Source of the DNA: Cryobacterium sp. Y29
GTDB taxonomy: Bacteria > Actinomycetota > Actinomycetes > Actinomycetales > Microbacteriaceae
Assembly (NCBI RefSeq): GCF_002929825.1
Contig: NZ_PJJN01000035.1
Coordinates: 248,001-312,000, forward strand
Length of the DNA stretch: 64,000 nt
Reading direction: 5' to 3'
Both the position numbers and the translations under genes were made by a program. Below, piece by piece: positions 26,501 to 35,824 of this stretch. Within the stretch, counting starts at the first letter, position 1. Each line of letters opens with the position of its first letter. The notes under the pieces were generated by a model. The model was given only the letters and a program-made list of their open reading frames with translations. It was not told the origin of the DNA and did no database searches.

Positions 26501-28081
26501 GGTGACCTGCGCGAACTGCTGGGTGAAGTAATCGAACATGAGACGTGGGCGGTCGCTGAGCACGGCGATGGGGGTGTCGCTACCCATGGCGCCCAGCGGT
26601 TCGGCGCCGGTTCTGGCCATCGGGGCGAGCAGAATCCGCACCTCTTCTTCGGTGTAGCCGAAGGTGCGCTGACGACGCACTACAGATGCCGGCGGGTGCA
26701 CGATGTGTTCTCGCTCCGGGAGGTCCTTGAGGTTGATGCGCCCCTTCTCGAGCCAGTCTCCCCACGGTTCGCTCGCGGACAGTTCTGCTTTGATCTCCCG
26801 GTCGTCGATGATGCGGCCGGCTTTGGTGTCGACCAGGAACATCTGGCCGGGGCGCAAGCGGCCCTTACGCACGACGCGGGCCGGATCGATGCCGAGCACG
26901 CCGATTTCGCTCGCGAGCACGACGAGGCCGTCGTCGGTGACGAGGTAGCGTCCGGGGCGCAAGCCGTTGCGGTCGAGCGTTGCTCCCACCAGGGAACCAT
27001 CGGTGAAAACGATCGCGGCTGGGCCGTCCCACGGCTCCATGAGCATGGAATGGTATTCGTAGAAGTCACGACGTTCGTCGTCGAGGTCGGTCTGGTTCTC
27101 CCACGCCTCCGGCACCATCATCATGATGGCGTGTGGCAGCGACCGACCGGACAGGCTGAGCAGCTCGACGACCTCATCGAAGGAGGCCGAGTCGCTCGCG
27201 CCCGGGGTGACGATCGGCAGCAGTGGTGCGACGTCGCCGAGCAGCTCGGATTCGAGTTGGGACTGGCGCGCACGCATCCAGTTACGGTTGCCCTGCACCG
27301 TGTTGATCTCGCCGTTGTGGGCGATCATGCGGAACGGCTGGGCCAGGGGCCAGGACGGGAACGTGTTTGTGGAATAGCGGGAGTGCACGAGGGCGAGTGT
27401 CGAGACGAAGCGTTCGTCGGACAGGTCGGGGTAGAACGGTTCGAGCTGCAGGGTCGTGACCATGCCCTTGTAGACCAGGGTGCGACTGGACAGCGAGACA
27501 AAGTAGATCTCAAGTTCGCGTTCGGCACGCTTCCGCAGCCGAAACGCCTGCCGATCCAGCGCGATATCCGCAAACGGGTCGCCGGATTCGGTGGTGCGGG
27601 TGCTCTGCACGAACAGCTGCTGGATGGCGGGCATATTGGCGCGGGCCTGGATGCCGAGGTCTTCCGGGTGCACCGGAACCTCGCGCCAGCCGAGGATGGT
27701 GAGGCTTTCCTCCTCAGCAATCGAGCTGATCGCGCGCTTGATCCTGGTGCGCGCGGTCGGGTCGGTCGGTAGGAACACGTTGCCAACGGCGTACTGACCC
27801 ATCGGGGGAAGCGCGAAATCCGTGACGGCGCGCAGGAACGCATCCGGTACCTGCGTGATGATGCCGGCGCCGTCACCGGTTCCGGCGTCGGAGCCGACCG
27901 CCCCGCGGTGCTCGAGGTTGCGCAGGGCATCGAGGGCCTGCGTGATGATGTCGTGTCCGGCGGTTCCCCGCAGGGTCGCCACCATGGCCAGGCCACACGC
28001 GTCGCGCTCGGCCGACGGGTCGTACAGACCGGATGCTTCGGGCATGCTGCTGAAGCGGGAGTAGAAAGGTTTCTGCGCCAT
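23504..28081 (-). CDS. gltB: Glutamate synthase (NADPH) large subunit
   Basis: About 1525 residues, normal length. ATG 28081 (MAQKPFYSRFSS) is chosen because GAGGAC stands at the right distance upstream; a GTG at 28096 is in frame. The mature N-terminus is the Ntn nucleophile Cys in ERDACGLAMVAT, of the glutaminase domain. The central FMN domain has SYGSISQEAHETLA, GEGGEDLDRL, KLAQGAKPGEGGQLP and GHDGGTGASP. The 3Fe-4S cysteines are in GCIMMRVCHLDTCPVGV. The C-terminal GXGXG helix domain includes GGTAYVYG. It makes two glutamates from glutamine and 2-oxoglutarate. It is co-transcribed with gltD. Confidence 0.97.
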   Translation of the reverse strand: MAQKPFYSRFSSMPEASGLYDPSAERDACGLAMVATLRGTAGHDIITQALDALRNLEHRGAVGSDAGTGDGAGIITQVPDAFLRAVTDFALPPMGQYAVGNVFLPTDPTARTRIKRAISSIAEEESLTILGWREVPVHPEDLGIQARANMPAIQQLFVQSTRTTESGDPFADIALDRQAFRLRKRAERELEIYFVSLSSRTLVYKGMVTTLQLEPFYPDLSDERFVSTLALVHSRYSTNTFPSWPLAQPFRMIAHNGEINTVQGNRNWMRARQSQLESELLGDVAPLLPIVTPGASDSASFDEVVELLSLSGRSLPHAIMMMVPEAWENQTDLDDERRDFYEYHSMLMEPWDGPAAIVFTDGSLVGATLDRNGLRPGRYLVTDDGLVVLASEIGVLGIDPARVVRKGRLRPGQMFLVDTKAGRIIDDREIKAELSASEPWGDWLEKGRINLKDLPEREHIVHPPASVVRRQRTFGYTEEEVRILLAPMARTGAEPLGAMGSDTPIAVLSDRPRLMFDYFTQQFAQVTNPPLDSIREEVVTSLKLALGPERNLLSAGPEHARQVILDFPVIDNDELAKIQHIDPVVGSRTTTTIRGLYRVEEGTEALSQRLAAICVEVDEAIEAGALFIVLSDRDSNKDLAPIPSLLMIAAVHHHLIRTEHRMKVGIVVEAGDVREVHHVALLIGYGASAVNPYLAMETCEDLVRSGIITNVTPEKAVRNVIKALGKGVLKIMSKMGISTVSSYAGAQTFEAVGLAQSFVDQYFTGTTSKLGGVDIDVIGVENLARHASAYPMDAAVTAHERLATGGEYQWRRDGAPHLFNPETIFRLQHATRTRRYDIFREYTKMVDDQAESLMTLRGMFTLSPGQRPPVPLDEVESVSQIVKRFSTGAMSYGSISQEAHETLAIAMNRLGGKSNTGEGGEDLDRLLDPTRRSAVKQVASGRFGVTSMYLTHADDIQIKLAQGAKPGEGGQLPPTKVYPWIARTRHATAGVGLISPPPHHDIYSIEDLKQLIFDLKRANPKARIHTKLVSQSGIGAVAAGVAKALSDVILISGHDGGTGASPVNSLKHAGTPWELGLAETQQTLMLNGMRDRVVVQVDGQLKTGRDVLVGALLGAEEFGFATAPLVVSGCIMMRVCHLDTCPVGVATQNPELRKRFNGQADHVVNFFEFIAQEVREYLAELGFRSLDEAIGHREVLNVNRALTHWKAQGLDLSPILSGPDFSESEPRKWARSQEHELDKHFDNELIRRSQNVLEHGGTISIDLPIRNTERAVGTMLGNQVTLRHGENGLPAGSIEVTLTGSAGQSFGAFLPSGITLRLEGDSNDYVGKGLSGGQIVVRPDRASQFPAEDNVIAGNVIGYGATQGSMFIRGIVGERFLVRNSGAIAVVEGVGDHALEYMTGGLAVILGETGRNLGAGMSGGTAYVYGLTAERVNRDALTSGELRLLALESVDREIVRDLLEQHRDQTDSALAKRMLDNLEETMDTFVKVLPRDYAAVLETRQTALDEGLDPDGLVVWNRILEVTNG

Positions 28082-28150
28082 GGAGACCGTCCTCACGAAA
28101 TGATTGGCTGTAAGGGACGACGTCGGCCCGATGGTGAAGTGTGCAGGAAA

Positions 28151-28200
28151 CCGTAGCGGCGCCCTGTTCGGGCCGGGCCCGTAACCGGGCGCCGCTACGG
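28151..28200 (-). terminator. Strong inverted repeat at the end of lgt
   Basis: A 14-bp perfect stem (CCGTAGCGGCGCCC with its complement) around a 22-base GC-rich loop, 32 bp after the lgt stop and 70 bp upstream of gltB. On the minus strand it is followed by TTTCC, so it can end the his/trp/lgt transcript. A role in gltB leader control cannot be excluded. Confidence 0.55.
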
Positions 28201-28231
28201 ATATGTCAGCTGGGATTGCGCAGACGTGAGA

Positions 28232-29242
28232 CTACAGACGCGAAGCGCTCGTGCTTGTGGCTGCGGTCGCGGGTGATTCGGGGTGATCGGCATCATCGCT
28301 CTGATCCGCGGTGATGTTGTCTTCTGGTTCCGAATCGCTGTCCTCGAATTCTACCCCAGCGTCAGGAGCAATCCATTCCCGTCCGGAAACATACGGGCTG
28401 GACTCAAGGCCCGGGTGGCGGCGACGCTGCACGAGAATGATGACCAGACCGAGTGCGATGGCTGCCAGGGCAGCCCAGACGTTAGTTCGGATACCGAAGT
28501 AGATCTCGCTCGGGTCGATGCGAATCGACTCAAAAAAGCTGCGCCCCAGTCCGTACCAGATGAGGTAAGCGCCCAGGGTCTGACCGAACCGCAGACGGAA
28601 TTTGCGTTCGAGGTAAAGGATGACGGCCACACCGAGCAGATTCCAGATGATTTCGTAGAGAAAAGTCGGGTGGAACAGCGTGCCGGACGGCAGCCCGACC
28701 GGGAAGGCAACATTGCTTGGTTCGATTTCAAGGCCCCAGGGCAGGGTCGTCGGCAGACCGAACAGTTCGTGGTTGAACCAGTTGCCGAGCCGGCCGGTGG
28801 CCTGCGCGACGAGCAGCGCGGGCGCGACGGCATCGGCGAACGTCCAAAACCGGATGCCCGTCATCCGGCAACCGATATAGGCGCCGACGGCGCCACCGAT
28901 CAATGATCCGAAGATGGCGTTGCCGCCCTCCCAGATGTACAGGGTGCGCAGCAGGTCGGCGCCCTCAAAAAAGTAGTCCCCCGGGTGGGTGAGTACGTGG
29001 TAGATGCGCGCCCCGACGATGCCGAGCGGGACCGCCCAGAGAATGATGTCCAGTACGACACCCGGTTCCGCCCCGCGCTTGGTGAGGCGGCGTGAGGTAA
29101 TAACCGTCGCAAGAATGATTCCAGCGAGGATGCATAACGCGTACGCGTGGATGCGGAACGGACCGAGGTCGAAGAAGCTCCACTCAGGGCTTGGGATACT
29201 CGCGCTCAGAAGATTCAAAGACACCGGGGTACTACCTTTCAT
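28232..29242 (-). CDS. lgt: Prolipoprotein diacylglyceryl transferase
   Basis: A 336-residue inner-membrane enzyme with about seven membrane segments from residue 20 to 265. It transfers diacylglyceryl from phosphatidylglycerol to the lipobox Cys of prelipoproteins. The Lgt signature is GRLGNWFNHELFG (around residue 150), with the conserved HPTFLYE further on. The C-terminal 55 residues are an acidic, disordered tail (DSDSEPEDNITADQSDD), common in actinobacterial Lgt. The start is MKGSTPVSLNLLSASIPSPEW. It is 65 bp downstream of trpA, a common actinobacterial arrangement. Confidence 0.95.
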   Translation of the reverse strand: MKGSTPVSLNLLSASIPSPEWSFFDLGPFRIHAYALCILAGIILATVITSRRLTKRGAEPGVVLDIILWAVPLGIVGARIYHVLTHPGDYFFEGADLLRTLYIWEGGNAIFGSLIGGAVGAYIGCRMTGIRFWTFADAVAPALLVAQATGRLGNWFNHELFGLPTTLPWGLEIEPSNVAFPVGLPSGTLFHPTFLYEIIWNLLGVAVILYLERKFRLRFGQTLGAYLIWYGLGRSFFESIRIDPSEIYFGIRTNVWAALAAIALGLVIILVQRRRHPGLESSPYVSGREWIAPDAGVEFEDSDSEPEDNITADQSDDADHPESPATAATSTSASRL

Positions 29243-29307
29243 CGTGACTCACGTCACCTGGGGCGAATCGATCGCCGCGAACACTTGAGTGTAGAGCGCG
29301 CCTGGAT

Positions 29308-30141
29308 TTACTGGGGGGTTGAAGCCGGGCGAATATTGTTAGCGCCGGCGGCAAGGTCGAGAGCCAGACGGGCGGCGGCTGGCACTCCCCCGTCGGCGAG
29401 TGCTTTCACGAGGGCTGACCCGACAATGGCGCCGTCGGCGTAGCCGAGAATTTCACGCACCTGCTCGGGGTTGGAAATGCCCAGGCCGACGCACGCACTG
29501 GTGCAGCCGACCGCGCGCAAGCGCTCCACCAGAATACGGGCGGCCGCGTCCACGCCGGCGCGAGCACCGGTAGTTCCCATCGTCGATACGGTGTACACGA
29601 AACCGCGGCTCGCCTCGATCGCTCGCACCAGGCGGGCATCAGACGACGACGGTGCGGCCAAAAAGACGCGGTCGAGGCCGGTGCGTTCGCTTGCGGCCAT
29701 CCAGACGTCAGCCTCGTCGGGAATGAGGTCTGGGGTGATCAGACCGGCACCGCCAGCGGCGCGCAGGTCGTCGGCGAATCGTTCAACGCCGTACTGCACG
29801 ACGGGGTTCCAGTAGGTCATGACCAGCACAGGGGCATCGACCTGCGCGGTGATGGCCCGGATCGCCTCGAATCCGTGGCGCAGCTTGAATCCGTTGGCCA
29901 GTGCCTGTTGGGTCGCGGCCTGGATCACCGGGCCGTCCATCACCGGGTCGGAGTAGGGCAGGCCGAGTTCGATAATGTCGACGCCGTTGGCGACAAGCGC
30001 CACCGCAGCGTCGATGCTGTCGCTCAGCGTGGGGAAACCAACCGGAAGGTAGCCGATGAGGGCTCCCCCGCCCTCGGAGCGCCGCCGGGCGATGGTGTGT
30101 TCGACCGTGCTCACAGCGCCGCTGGTGATGGGGGTCGTCAT
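29308..30141 (-). CDS. trpA: Tryptophan synthase alpha subunit
   Basis: A 277-residue TIM barrel that cleaves indole-3-glycerol phosphate to indole and glyceraldehyde 3-phosphate and channels indole to TrpB. The catalytic Glu and Asp are in [19 protein letters not shown]. The phosphate-binding end is visible as [13 protein letters not shown] and [12 protein letters not shown]. The start overlaps the trpB stop by 4 bp (ATGA), consistent with coupled synthesis of the alpha2-beta2 complex. No defects. Confidence 0.97.
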   Translation of the reverse strand: MTTPITSGAVSTVEHTIARRRSEGGGALIGYLPVGFPTLSDSIDAAVALVANGVDIIELGLPYSDPVMDGPVIQAATQQALANGFKLRHGFEAIRAITAQVDAPVLVMTYWNPVVQYGVERFADDLRAAGGAGLITPDLIPDEADVWMAASERTGLDRVFLAAPSSSDARLVRAIEASRGFVYTVSTMGTTGARAGVDAAARILVERLRAVGCTSACVGLGISNPEQVREILGYADGAIVGSALVKALADGGVPAAARLALDLAAGANNIRPASTPQ

Positions 30142-31349
30142 GACTGTTCCGCGCCTTCGTCGAGCAGGTCGAAGTACCGACCGGCTGTTTCCATGTCCTT
30201 GTCGCCGCGACCGCTGAGGTTGACCAGGATGGTTGCCTCCGGGCCGAGTGTGCGACCAAGCTCGAGGGTGCCGGCGAGGGCATGGGACGACTCGATCGCA
30301 GGGATGATGCCCTCGGTGCGACTCAGCAGCCGCAGGGCGCTCATTGCCTCGTCGTCGGTGATCGGTAGATAGGTGGCCCGGCCGATGCTGGCAAGCCAGG
30401 CGTGCTCCGGTCCGACTCCCGGGTAGTCGAGGCCCGCTGAAATGGAGTGCGAATCAACGGTTTGACCGTCTTCGTCCTGCAGCAGCATGCTGCGGGCGCC
30501 GTGCAGCACACCGGGGCGACCCTTCGTGATGGTCGCCGCATGTCGGGGCGTTTCGACGCCGTCGCCGGCTGCTTCATAGCCGAACAGGGCAACATCGGGG
30601 TCGTCGAGGAAGGCGTCGAAGATCCCCATAGCGTTGGAGCCGCCGCCAACGCAGGCGGTGACCGCGTCCGGCAGGCTGCCGGTCAGATCGAGAACCTGCT
30701 TGCGGGCCTCCTCACCGATGATTTTCTGAAAGTCACGCACCATGGCCGGGAACGGATGCGGTCCGGCCACGGTCCCGAAAATGTAGTTGGTGGTGTCGAC
30801 GTTGCCGACCCAGTCGCGCATGGCGTCGTTGATGGCGTCCTTCAGTGTGCGCGAGCCGGTTTTCACCGGAACGACCTCGGCGCCGAGCAGGCGCATTCGG
30901 GCGACGTTGAGGGCTTGACGTTCGGTGTCGACCTCTCCCATATAGACGACGCACTCCAGCCCGAACAGGGCCGCGACGGTGGCCGTGGCCACACCATGCT
31001 GGCCGGCCCCGGTTTCAGCGATCACACGGGTCTTGCCGATGCGCTGGGTGAGCAGGGCCTGGCCGAGGGCATTGTTGATCTTGTGCGAACCGGTGTGGTT
31101 GAGGTCTTCACGCTTGAGGATGATGCGGGCGCCACCGGCGTATTCGGCGAACCGCGGCACCTCGGTGATGATAGAGGGACGACCGCTGTAGTTCATGTGC
31201 AACTTCGTCAAGGCCGCAGCGAAAGCCGGGTCGTTCCTGGCGAGTTCATATTCCGCGGTCAATTCATCGAGCGCCGCCACGAGGGATTCGGGCACGAACC
31301 TGCCGCCGAAGTCACCGAAATAGGGGCCGGGCTGTGTACGTAGAGACAT
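30138..31349 (-). CDS. trpB: Tryptophan synthase beta subunit
   Basis: A 403-residue PLP enzyme joining indole and serine to make tryptophan. The PLP lysine is in [16 protein letters not shown]. The phosphate-binding loop is [12 protein letters not shown], and [12 protein letters not shown] carries the catalytic Glu region. The start [21 protein letters not shown] is typical of TrpB1. The gene follows trpC without a gap (trpC stop and trpB start are adjacent) and overlaps trpA, so all three probably lie on one mRNA. Confidence 0.97.
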   Translation of the reverse strand: MSLRTQPGPYFGDFGGRFVPESLVAALDELTAEYELARNDPAFAAALTKLHMNYSGRPSIITEVPRFAEYAGGARIILKREDLNHTGSHKINNALGQALLTQRIGKTRVIAETGAGQHGVATATVAALFGLECVVYMGEVDTERQALNVARMRLLGAEVVPVKTGSRTLKDAINDAMRDWVGNVDTTNYIFGTVAGPHPFPAMVRDFQKIIGEEARKQVLDLTGSLPDAVTACVGGGSNAMGIFDAFLDDPDVALFGYEAAGDGVETPRHAATITKGRPGVLHGARSMLLQDEDGQTVDSHSISAGLDYPGVGPEHAWLASIGRATYLPITDDEAMSALRLLSRTEGIIPAIESSHALAGTLELGRTLGPEATILVNLSGRGDKDMETAGRYFDLLDEGAEQS

Positions 31350-32120
31350 TTAAACCGCCAAAAACTCAGAGAGGGTTCGGATGGGATCGCTCGTGACGAG
31401 CGCTTCGCCGACCAGGACGACATCGGCGCCGGCGCCACGGTAGTGCGCGACATCGGCGGCAGTCTTGACGGCGGATTCGGCAACCCGGATGACGCCGGAT
31501 GGAATTGTGCCGGCGAGAGTGCCAAAGAGGTTCGGATCGAGCTCAAAGGTGGACAGGTCGCGTGCGTTGACCCCGATCAGGCTCGCTCCGATGTCGAGAG
31601 CGCGACTGACTTCGTCGCCACTGTGCGTTTCGACCAGGGCGGTCATGCCGAGCTCGTGGATGAGCTCGTGCAGCGAGAGCAGCGTGGCCTGATCGAGGGC
31701 GGCGACGATGAGTAACACCAGATCGGCACCCGCAGCGCGGGCCTCGAACACCTGGTACGGCGTGCCGATGAAGTCCTTACGCAGAAGGGGAATGCTCACT
31801 GCAGCCCGCACCTGCTCGAGGTCGGTCATCGAGCCGTGAAAACGGCGACCCTCGGTGAGTACGCTGATAGCACTTGCCCCACCGGTTTCATAGGAGACTG
31901 CCAGGGCTGCCGGATCGGTGATGGACGCCAGGGCGCCACGGCTCGGGCTGGCCCGCTTGATTTCTGCGAGGATCTTGACCCGGTCAGTGGGGGCCAGGGC
32001 TGCCAAGGCATCGAGGGCGGGCGCGTGGGCGCGCGCCGCAGTCTCCACGCTCGCCAGCGGGCGAGTGAGGAGGCGCTGTTCGGCGTCAAAGAGCGCGCCG
32101 GCGAGAAGTTCTTGGAGCAC
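31350..32120 (-). CDS. trpC: Indole-3-glycerol phosphate synthase
   Basis: A 256-residue TIM barrel. It cyclises carboxyphenylaminodeoxyribulose phosphate to indole-3-glycerol phosphate. Family motifs are ILAEIKRASPSRG (catalytic Lys), SVLTEGRRFHGS, PLLRKDFIGTPYQVFEARA, IGVNARDLSTFELD and VLVGEALVTSDP. It starts MLQELLAGALFDAEQRL. It is monofunctional: the phosphoribosylanthranilate isomerase is not fused and is not in the window, and trpD and trpG are also absent. It sits 20 bp downstream of the HGxxPAAW gene. Confidence 0.96.
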   Translation of the reverse strand: MLQELLAGALFDAEQRLLTRPLASVETAARAHAPALDALAALAPTDRVKILAEIKRASPSRGALASITDPAALAVSYETGGASAISVLTEGRRFHGSMTDLEQVRAAVSIPLLRKDFIGTPYQVFEARAAGADLVLLIVAALDQATLLSLHELIHELGMTALVETHSGDEVSRALDIGASLIGVNARDLSTFELDPNLFGTLAGTIPSGVIRVAESAVKTAADVAHYRGAGADVVLVGEALVTSDPIRTLSEFLAV

Positions 32121-32139
32121 CAGGTCTCAGCGCCGACGG

Positions 32140-32361
32140 CTAGTGGCCGGTCGACGTGGCGCTGACGCCGTAGCCGACTTTGCCGAGTACATAGCCGACG
32201 ATGAGCCCGGCAATAAGCAATCCGAAGGAGGCCCAGACGAGCCAGACCAGATTGAAGAAGAAAGCTGTGGTGCCGATGGTGAAGGCAGCCAGCATGATGA
32301 TGACCGCGATCCAGGCCGCCGGGGAGTGGCCGTGTCCGGGATCTGAGAGATCGATGCTCAT
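32140..32361 (-). CDS. HGxxPAAW-family small membrane protein
   Basis: A 73-residue protein of the actinobacterial HGxxPAAW family, with the signature HGHSPAAW at residues 10-17. Two hydrophobic segments follow (about 18-40 and 44-62), the second a glycine-rich GLLIAGLIVGYVLGKVGYG. Function is unknown. It is regularly found between the Trp-associated membrane protein and trpC in Actinobacteria, as here. ATG 32361 is preceded by GAGGAGAACC on the minus strand. Confidence 0.9.
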   Translation of the reverse strand: MSIDLSDPGHGHSPAAWIAVIIMLAAFTIGTTAFFFNLVWLVWASFGLLIAGLIVGYVLGKVGYGVSATSTGH

Positions 32362-32434
32362 GGTTCTCCTCGTAAATGCGTAAGCCTGTATGCGTTGACA
32401 AGCAGATCAAGTCTAGCGGAGCGACAGCACGTCC

Positions 32435-33094
32435 CTAACGAGCGGTCGGGTCTTCGCCGCGACTGAGATCGTCCCAGTCGCCGACGGAGTCGGCCGCTGC
32501 GGGCTCGGCTGACACATCATCGGTCACGGGCGAAGCTTTCGGGGAACCGTCGGGAGCGGCTACCGGTTCAAAACGCACGCCCTGGTATTTACGGGTCGGC
32601 CCCGGCCAGCGTGCGCTCGTCATGATGACGATCACACCGGTCGCCGCCATAATGACTGCGGCGCCCATTGCGACGAACGGCCACGCGGTGACCACCGTGC
32701 CGAGAACGCTCAGCTGAATGGACTCGTGCCCGGCAACTCCGGTCGCGGCGGTGACCGCAGCGGCACTGGCCTGAGAGGGGTCCTCGACTGCAAGGTATGC
32801 GGCGAGAAACACCGAGAATCCGAGAAGAACCTCGAGCGCACCGAGCACGACTCGAATGAGCCGCCCCGCGATGGTGAGTGCCGCGGCGAGGGCGAACCCG
32901 GAGAGTGCCAGGGCAGTCAGTGCCGGCGCGGCGATGGCTCCGTCGATTTGAAGCACCTGGGTGCCAGCGTCGGGCAGCCCCACTTCAGCGTGCACCCAAA
33001 CCTGCGTCCAGGCCAGCATTGCCAGGGCGCTCGCGCCCAAAATGGCGAGAATGAGCACGAGTTTGAGGCGACGCGGAGACATCCGTTTGCTCAC
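32435..33094 (-). CDS. Trp biosynthesis-associated membrane protein
   Basis: A 219-residue protein with four hydrophobic segments (about residues 10-30, 55-75, 80-105 and 130-155). It includes the family-typical first periplasmic loop AWTQVWVHAEV and LAAYLAVEDP. The C-terminal 60 residues are polar and probably cytoplasmic. It belongs to the actinobacterial family named for its place in trp operons; biochemical function is not known. Its start overlaps the trpE stop by one base, so it is co-translated with TrpE. Confidence 0.88.
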   Translation of the reverse strand: MSKRMSPRRLKLVLILAILGASALAMLAWTQVWVHAEVGLPDAGTQVLQIDGAIAAPALTALALSGFALAAALTIAGRLIRVVLGALEVLLGFSVFLAAYLAVEDPSQASAAAVTAATGVAGHESIQLSVLGTVVTAWPFVAMGAAVIMAATGVIVIMTSARWPGPTRKYQGVRFEPVAAPDGSPKASPVTDDVSAEPAAADSVGDWDDLSRGEDPTAR

Positions 33095-34650
33095 TAGAAC
33101 ACTCGCCGCATCGCGTTGGCGATAGCGACGGCGCGCAGGGGCGCTGCCGCTTTGTTCTGCGACTCCTGATACTCGGAAGCCGGATCGGAATCGGTGACGA
33201 CACCGCCGCCGGCCTGCACCCGGGCGATGCCGTCCTTGATGGTGGCGGTACGGATGGCGATAGCCAGGTCGGCGTCGCCAGCGAAGCCGAAGTAGCCCAC
33301 CACTCCCCCGTACACGCCACGCTGGGCTGGTTCGAGGGCGTCGATGATCTCGAGCGCCCGCGGTTTCGGCGCGCCCGACAGGGTGCCGGCCGGGAACGTG
33401 GCACGGAAGACGTCGATCGCGGTCTTGCCGGGAACCAGGTTGCCCTCGACCGATGACACCAAGTGCATGATGTGACTGAACCGTTCGATGCGCATGAATT
33501 CGGTCACTTCGACCGACCCGGCCGCGCAGACCTTGAGCAGGTCGTTGCGGGCGAGATCGACGAGCATGAGGTGCTCGGCACGTTCCTTGGGGTCTTCGGC
33601 GAGCTCGATCGCGTAGTCCGCGTCGGCATCCGGTGTGGTGCCACGGGGTTTCGAGCCGGCGATCGGGTGGGTGAAGACGCGTTGGTCTTGTACCTTGACG
33701 AGCGCTTCGGGCGAGGACCCAACGATCCAGTACGGGTCGCCCCCCGGCGTTTCCAGGCTCAGCAGGTACATGTATGGGCTCGGGTTGAGGCTGCGCAGCA
33801 CCCGGTAGACGTCGATGGGGTCTGCGGTGCAGACCTGATCGAAACGCTGGGAGATGACGACCTGAAACACATCGCCGTCGAGGATGTGCTCTTTGCCGAC
33901 ATTGACGGCGGCGAGAAAATCGTCTCGCGTGGTGCGGTGGAGCGGCGTGCTCGGCGCCTCGAGGTCAACCTCGGCCAGCCAGGCTTCTCCGGGGGCGGCG
34001 AGTCGGGTTTGCAGTGAATCCAGGCGCGTTCTCGCGTCAGCCCAGAGCTTTTCGGGGGTGTCGGCACCGTCGTTGAGCACGTTGGCGATGAGCTGTACGG
34101 TTCCGTACTTGTGGTCGAGGACGACGAGGTCGGCGACGAAGCTGAAGGACTGGCCTGGCACGTCGTAGTCGGCCGGCGGCTGGTGCGGCAGGCGTTCGAT
34201 CTGGCGAATCGCCTCCCAGCCGATGAAGCCGACCAATCCGCCCGTGAGCGGAGGGTGCTCGGGCAGCCGCGGCGTCTGCCAGCGTTCGAACAAGTAGGCC
34301 AGGGCGTCGAGCGGTCCGAGATCGGCTGCGGAACCGAGCGCACGCTCGGCGGAGAGCCCATAGTCGATCCAACGGGTGTCGTCGCCCTGTTGGGTGAGCA
34401 CTCCGAACGAGGAGACACCGATAAAGGAGAACCGAGACCAGATGCCGCCCTGTTCAGCGGACTCCAGCAAAAAGCTGCCCGGCAACCCCTCGGCGAGCTT
34501 GCGATAGATGCCAACAGGGGTCTCACCGTCGGCGAATAGTTCACGGATCACCGGGATTACCCGGTGCTCCCCGGTCAACGCGTCAAACTGATTGCGCGTT
34601 GTCGACCCGGCGGTACGGGAACCGGTTGCGACTGGGATATCTTCACTCAT
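33094..34650 (-). CDS. trpE: Anthranilate synthase component I
   Basis: A 518-residue protein converting chorismate and ammonia to anthranilate. The N-terminal regulatory part includes [19 protein letters not shown], where the LLES element of the tryptophan feedback site is recognisable. The C-terminal chorismate-binding domain has [36 protein letters not shown] and [18 protein letters not shown]. It needs a glutaminase partner (TrpG), which is not in this window. Its start overlaps hisI by 4 bp, linking tryptophan and histidine genes in one transcript. Confidence 0.96.
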   Translation of the reverse strand: MSEDIPVATGSRTAGSTTRNQFDALTGEHRVIPVIRELFADGETPVGIYRKLAEGLPGSFLLESAEQGGIWSRFSFIGVSSFGVLTQQGDDTRWIDYGLSAERALGSAADLGPLDALAYLFERWQTPRLPEHPPLTGGLVGFIGWEAIRQIERLPHQPPADYDVPGQSFSFVADLVVLDHKYGTVQLIANVLNDGADTPEKLWADARTRLDSLQTRLAAPGEAWLAEVDLEAPSTPLHRTTRDDFLAAVNVGKEHILDGDVFQVVISQRFDQVCTADPIDVYRVLRSLNPSPYMYLLSLETPGGDPYWIVGSSPEALVKVQDQRVFTHPIAGSKPRGTTPDADADYAIELAEDPKERAEHLMLVDLARNDLLKVCAAGSVEVTEFMRIERFSHIMHLVSSVEGNLVPGKTAIDVFRATFPAGTLSGAPKPRALEIIDALEPAQRGVYGGVVGYFGFAGDADLAIAIRTATIKDGIARVQAGGGVVTDSDPASEYQESQNKAAAPLRAVAIANAMRRVF

Positions 34651-35015
34651 TCCGTCGGCCTATTCATGGTAGTCGCGCCCAAATCGCGCCCGTCGAAGCA
34701 GGTATGCGTGCCGGTGTGACACGCCCCTCCAACCTGGTCGACCTGCACGAGCAGGGTGTCGCTATCGCAGTCGAAGGCGGCGGACTGCACATACTGGGCG
34801 TGGCCAGAGGTGTCGCCCTTTCGCCAGAATTCCTGCCGGCTGCGCGACCAGAAGGTGACGCGTCCCTCGGTGAGGGTGCGGCGCAGCGCTTCCCGGTTCA
34901 TCCACCCGAGCATGAGAACTTCGTGGGTGTCCCACTGCTGGATGACGGCGGGCAGCAGCCCGTTGTCACTGAATACAGCGGCGTCCAGCTGATCGGTCAG
35001 CAGTTCGTTGGTCAT
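34647..35015 (-). CDS. hisI: Phosphoribosyl-AMP cyclohydrolase
   Basis: A 122-residue protein for the third step of histidine synthesis. It is monofunctional, not fused to HisE, which is a separate gene at 36725. Landmarks are [42 protein letters not shown] with metal-binding Asp and Cys, and a C-terminal CHTGTHTCF zinc-binding pair. The start codon shares one base with the hisF stop; the end overlaps trpE by 4 bp. Confidence 0.96.
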   Translation of the reverse strand: MTNELLTDQLDAAVFSDNGLLPAVIQQWDTHEVLMLGWMNREALRRTLTEGRVTFWSRSRQEFWRKGDTSGHAQYVQSAAFDCDSDTLLVQVDQVGGACHTGTHTCFDGRDLGATTMNRPTE

Positions 35016-35776
35016 CAGCGCACCAGCATTCCGGCGTCGGCGAGCTCACGCTTGACGTCGCCTATGGTCAATAATTGGTTGTGAAAAACAGATGCCGCGA
35101 GAACGGCATCCGCTCCGGCTCGGATCGCCGGCGGGAAGTCCTCTACCCGCCCGGCGCCACCGGAGGCGATCACCGGAACCCGACTATTCGTGCGCATGAG
35201 CGCGATCAGGTCGGTATCGAAACCGGCCTTGGTACCGTCGGCGTCGATCGAGTTGACCAGGAGTTCTCCGGCACCGAGCTCGATCGCCCGCCGGGCCCAG
35301 GCCACGGCATCCAGGTCGGTCTCCGTGCGACCACCGTGCGTGGTGACGACGAAACCGCTCTCGGTGCGTTCGGACCGTTTCACGTCGAGGCTCAACACGA
35401 GAACCTGAGCACCGAACCGGTCGGCGATTTCAGCGATGAGGGCGGGCCGGGCAATGGCCGCGCTGTTGACGCCGACCTTGTCGGCACCGCTCGCCTGCAG
35501 CCGGGAGACGTCTTCGACGCTGCGGATGCCGCCGCCGACCGTCAACGGAATGAACACTTGCTCAGCGGTGGCGCGCACCACGTCATAGGTCGTTGAGCGA
35601 TTGTCCACCGTGGCCGTGACGTCGAGAAAGGTCAGTTCGTCGGCACCCTGCTCGTAGTAGCGTCGCGCCAGTTCCACCGGGTCGCCGGCGTCACGCAGAT
35701 TCTGAAAGTTGACGCCCTTGACGACACGACCGTTGGCCACGTCAAGGCAGGGAATGACGCGCACACTCAAACTCAT
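35015..35776 (-). CDS. hisF: Imidazole glycerol phosphate synthase subunit HisF
   Basis: A 253-residue TIM barrel cyclase partner of HisH. Key residues are visible: Asp in [18 protein letters not shown], the phosphate loop [20 protein letters not shown], and the second catalytic Asp in [14 protein letters not shown]. The end [18 protein letters not shown] is typical. HisH and HisA are not in the window, so the histidine genes are split across the chromosome. Confidence 0.97.
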   Translation of the reverse strand: MSLSVRVIPCLDVANGRVVKGVNFQNLRDAGDPVELARRYYEQGADELTFLDVTATVDNRSTTYDVVRATAEQVFIPLTVGGGIRSVEDVSRLQASGADKVGVNSAAIARPALIAEIADRFGAQVLVLSLDVKRSERTESGFVVTTHGGRTETDLDAVAWARRAIELGAGELLVNSIDADGTKAGFDTDLIALMRTNSRVPVIASGGAGRVEDFPPAIRAGADAVLAASVFHNQLLTIGDVKRELADAGMLVR

Positions 35777-35792
35777 GCGAGTTCTCCTCTCA

Positions 35793-35824
35793 CCGGGTTA
35801 TAAACGGGCCGGGTTATAAACGGG
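35793..35824. repeat. 16-bp tandem duplication at the hisG 3' end
   Basis: Two exact copies of CCGGGTTATAAACGGG (35793-35808 and 35809-35824). The right-hand copy contains the last hisG codons and its TAA; the left-hand copy repeats them in the hisG-hisF gap without changing the protein. Confidence 0.95.

Noticed and set aside
29243..34650. Trp attenuator with leader peptide upstream of trpE or trpC
   Set aside because: trpE overlaps hisI, and the trpC upstream gap is 20 bp, leaving no room for a classical attenuator.
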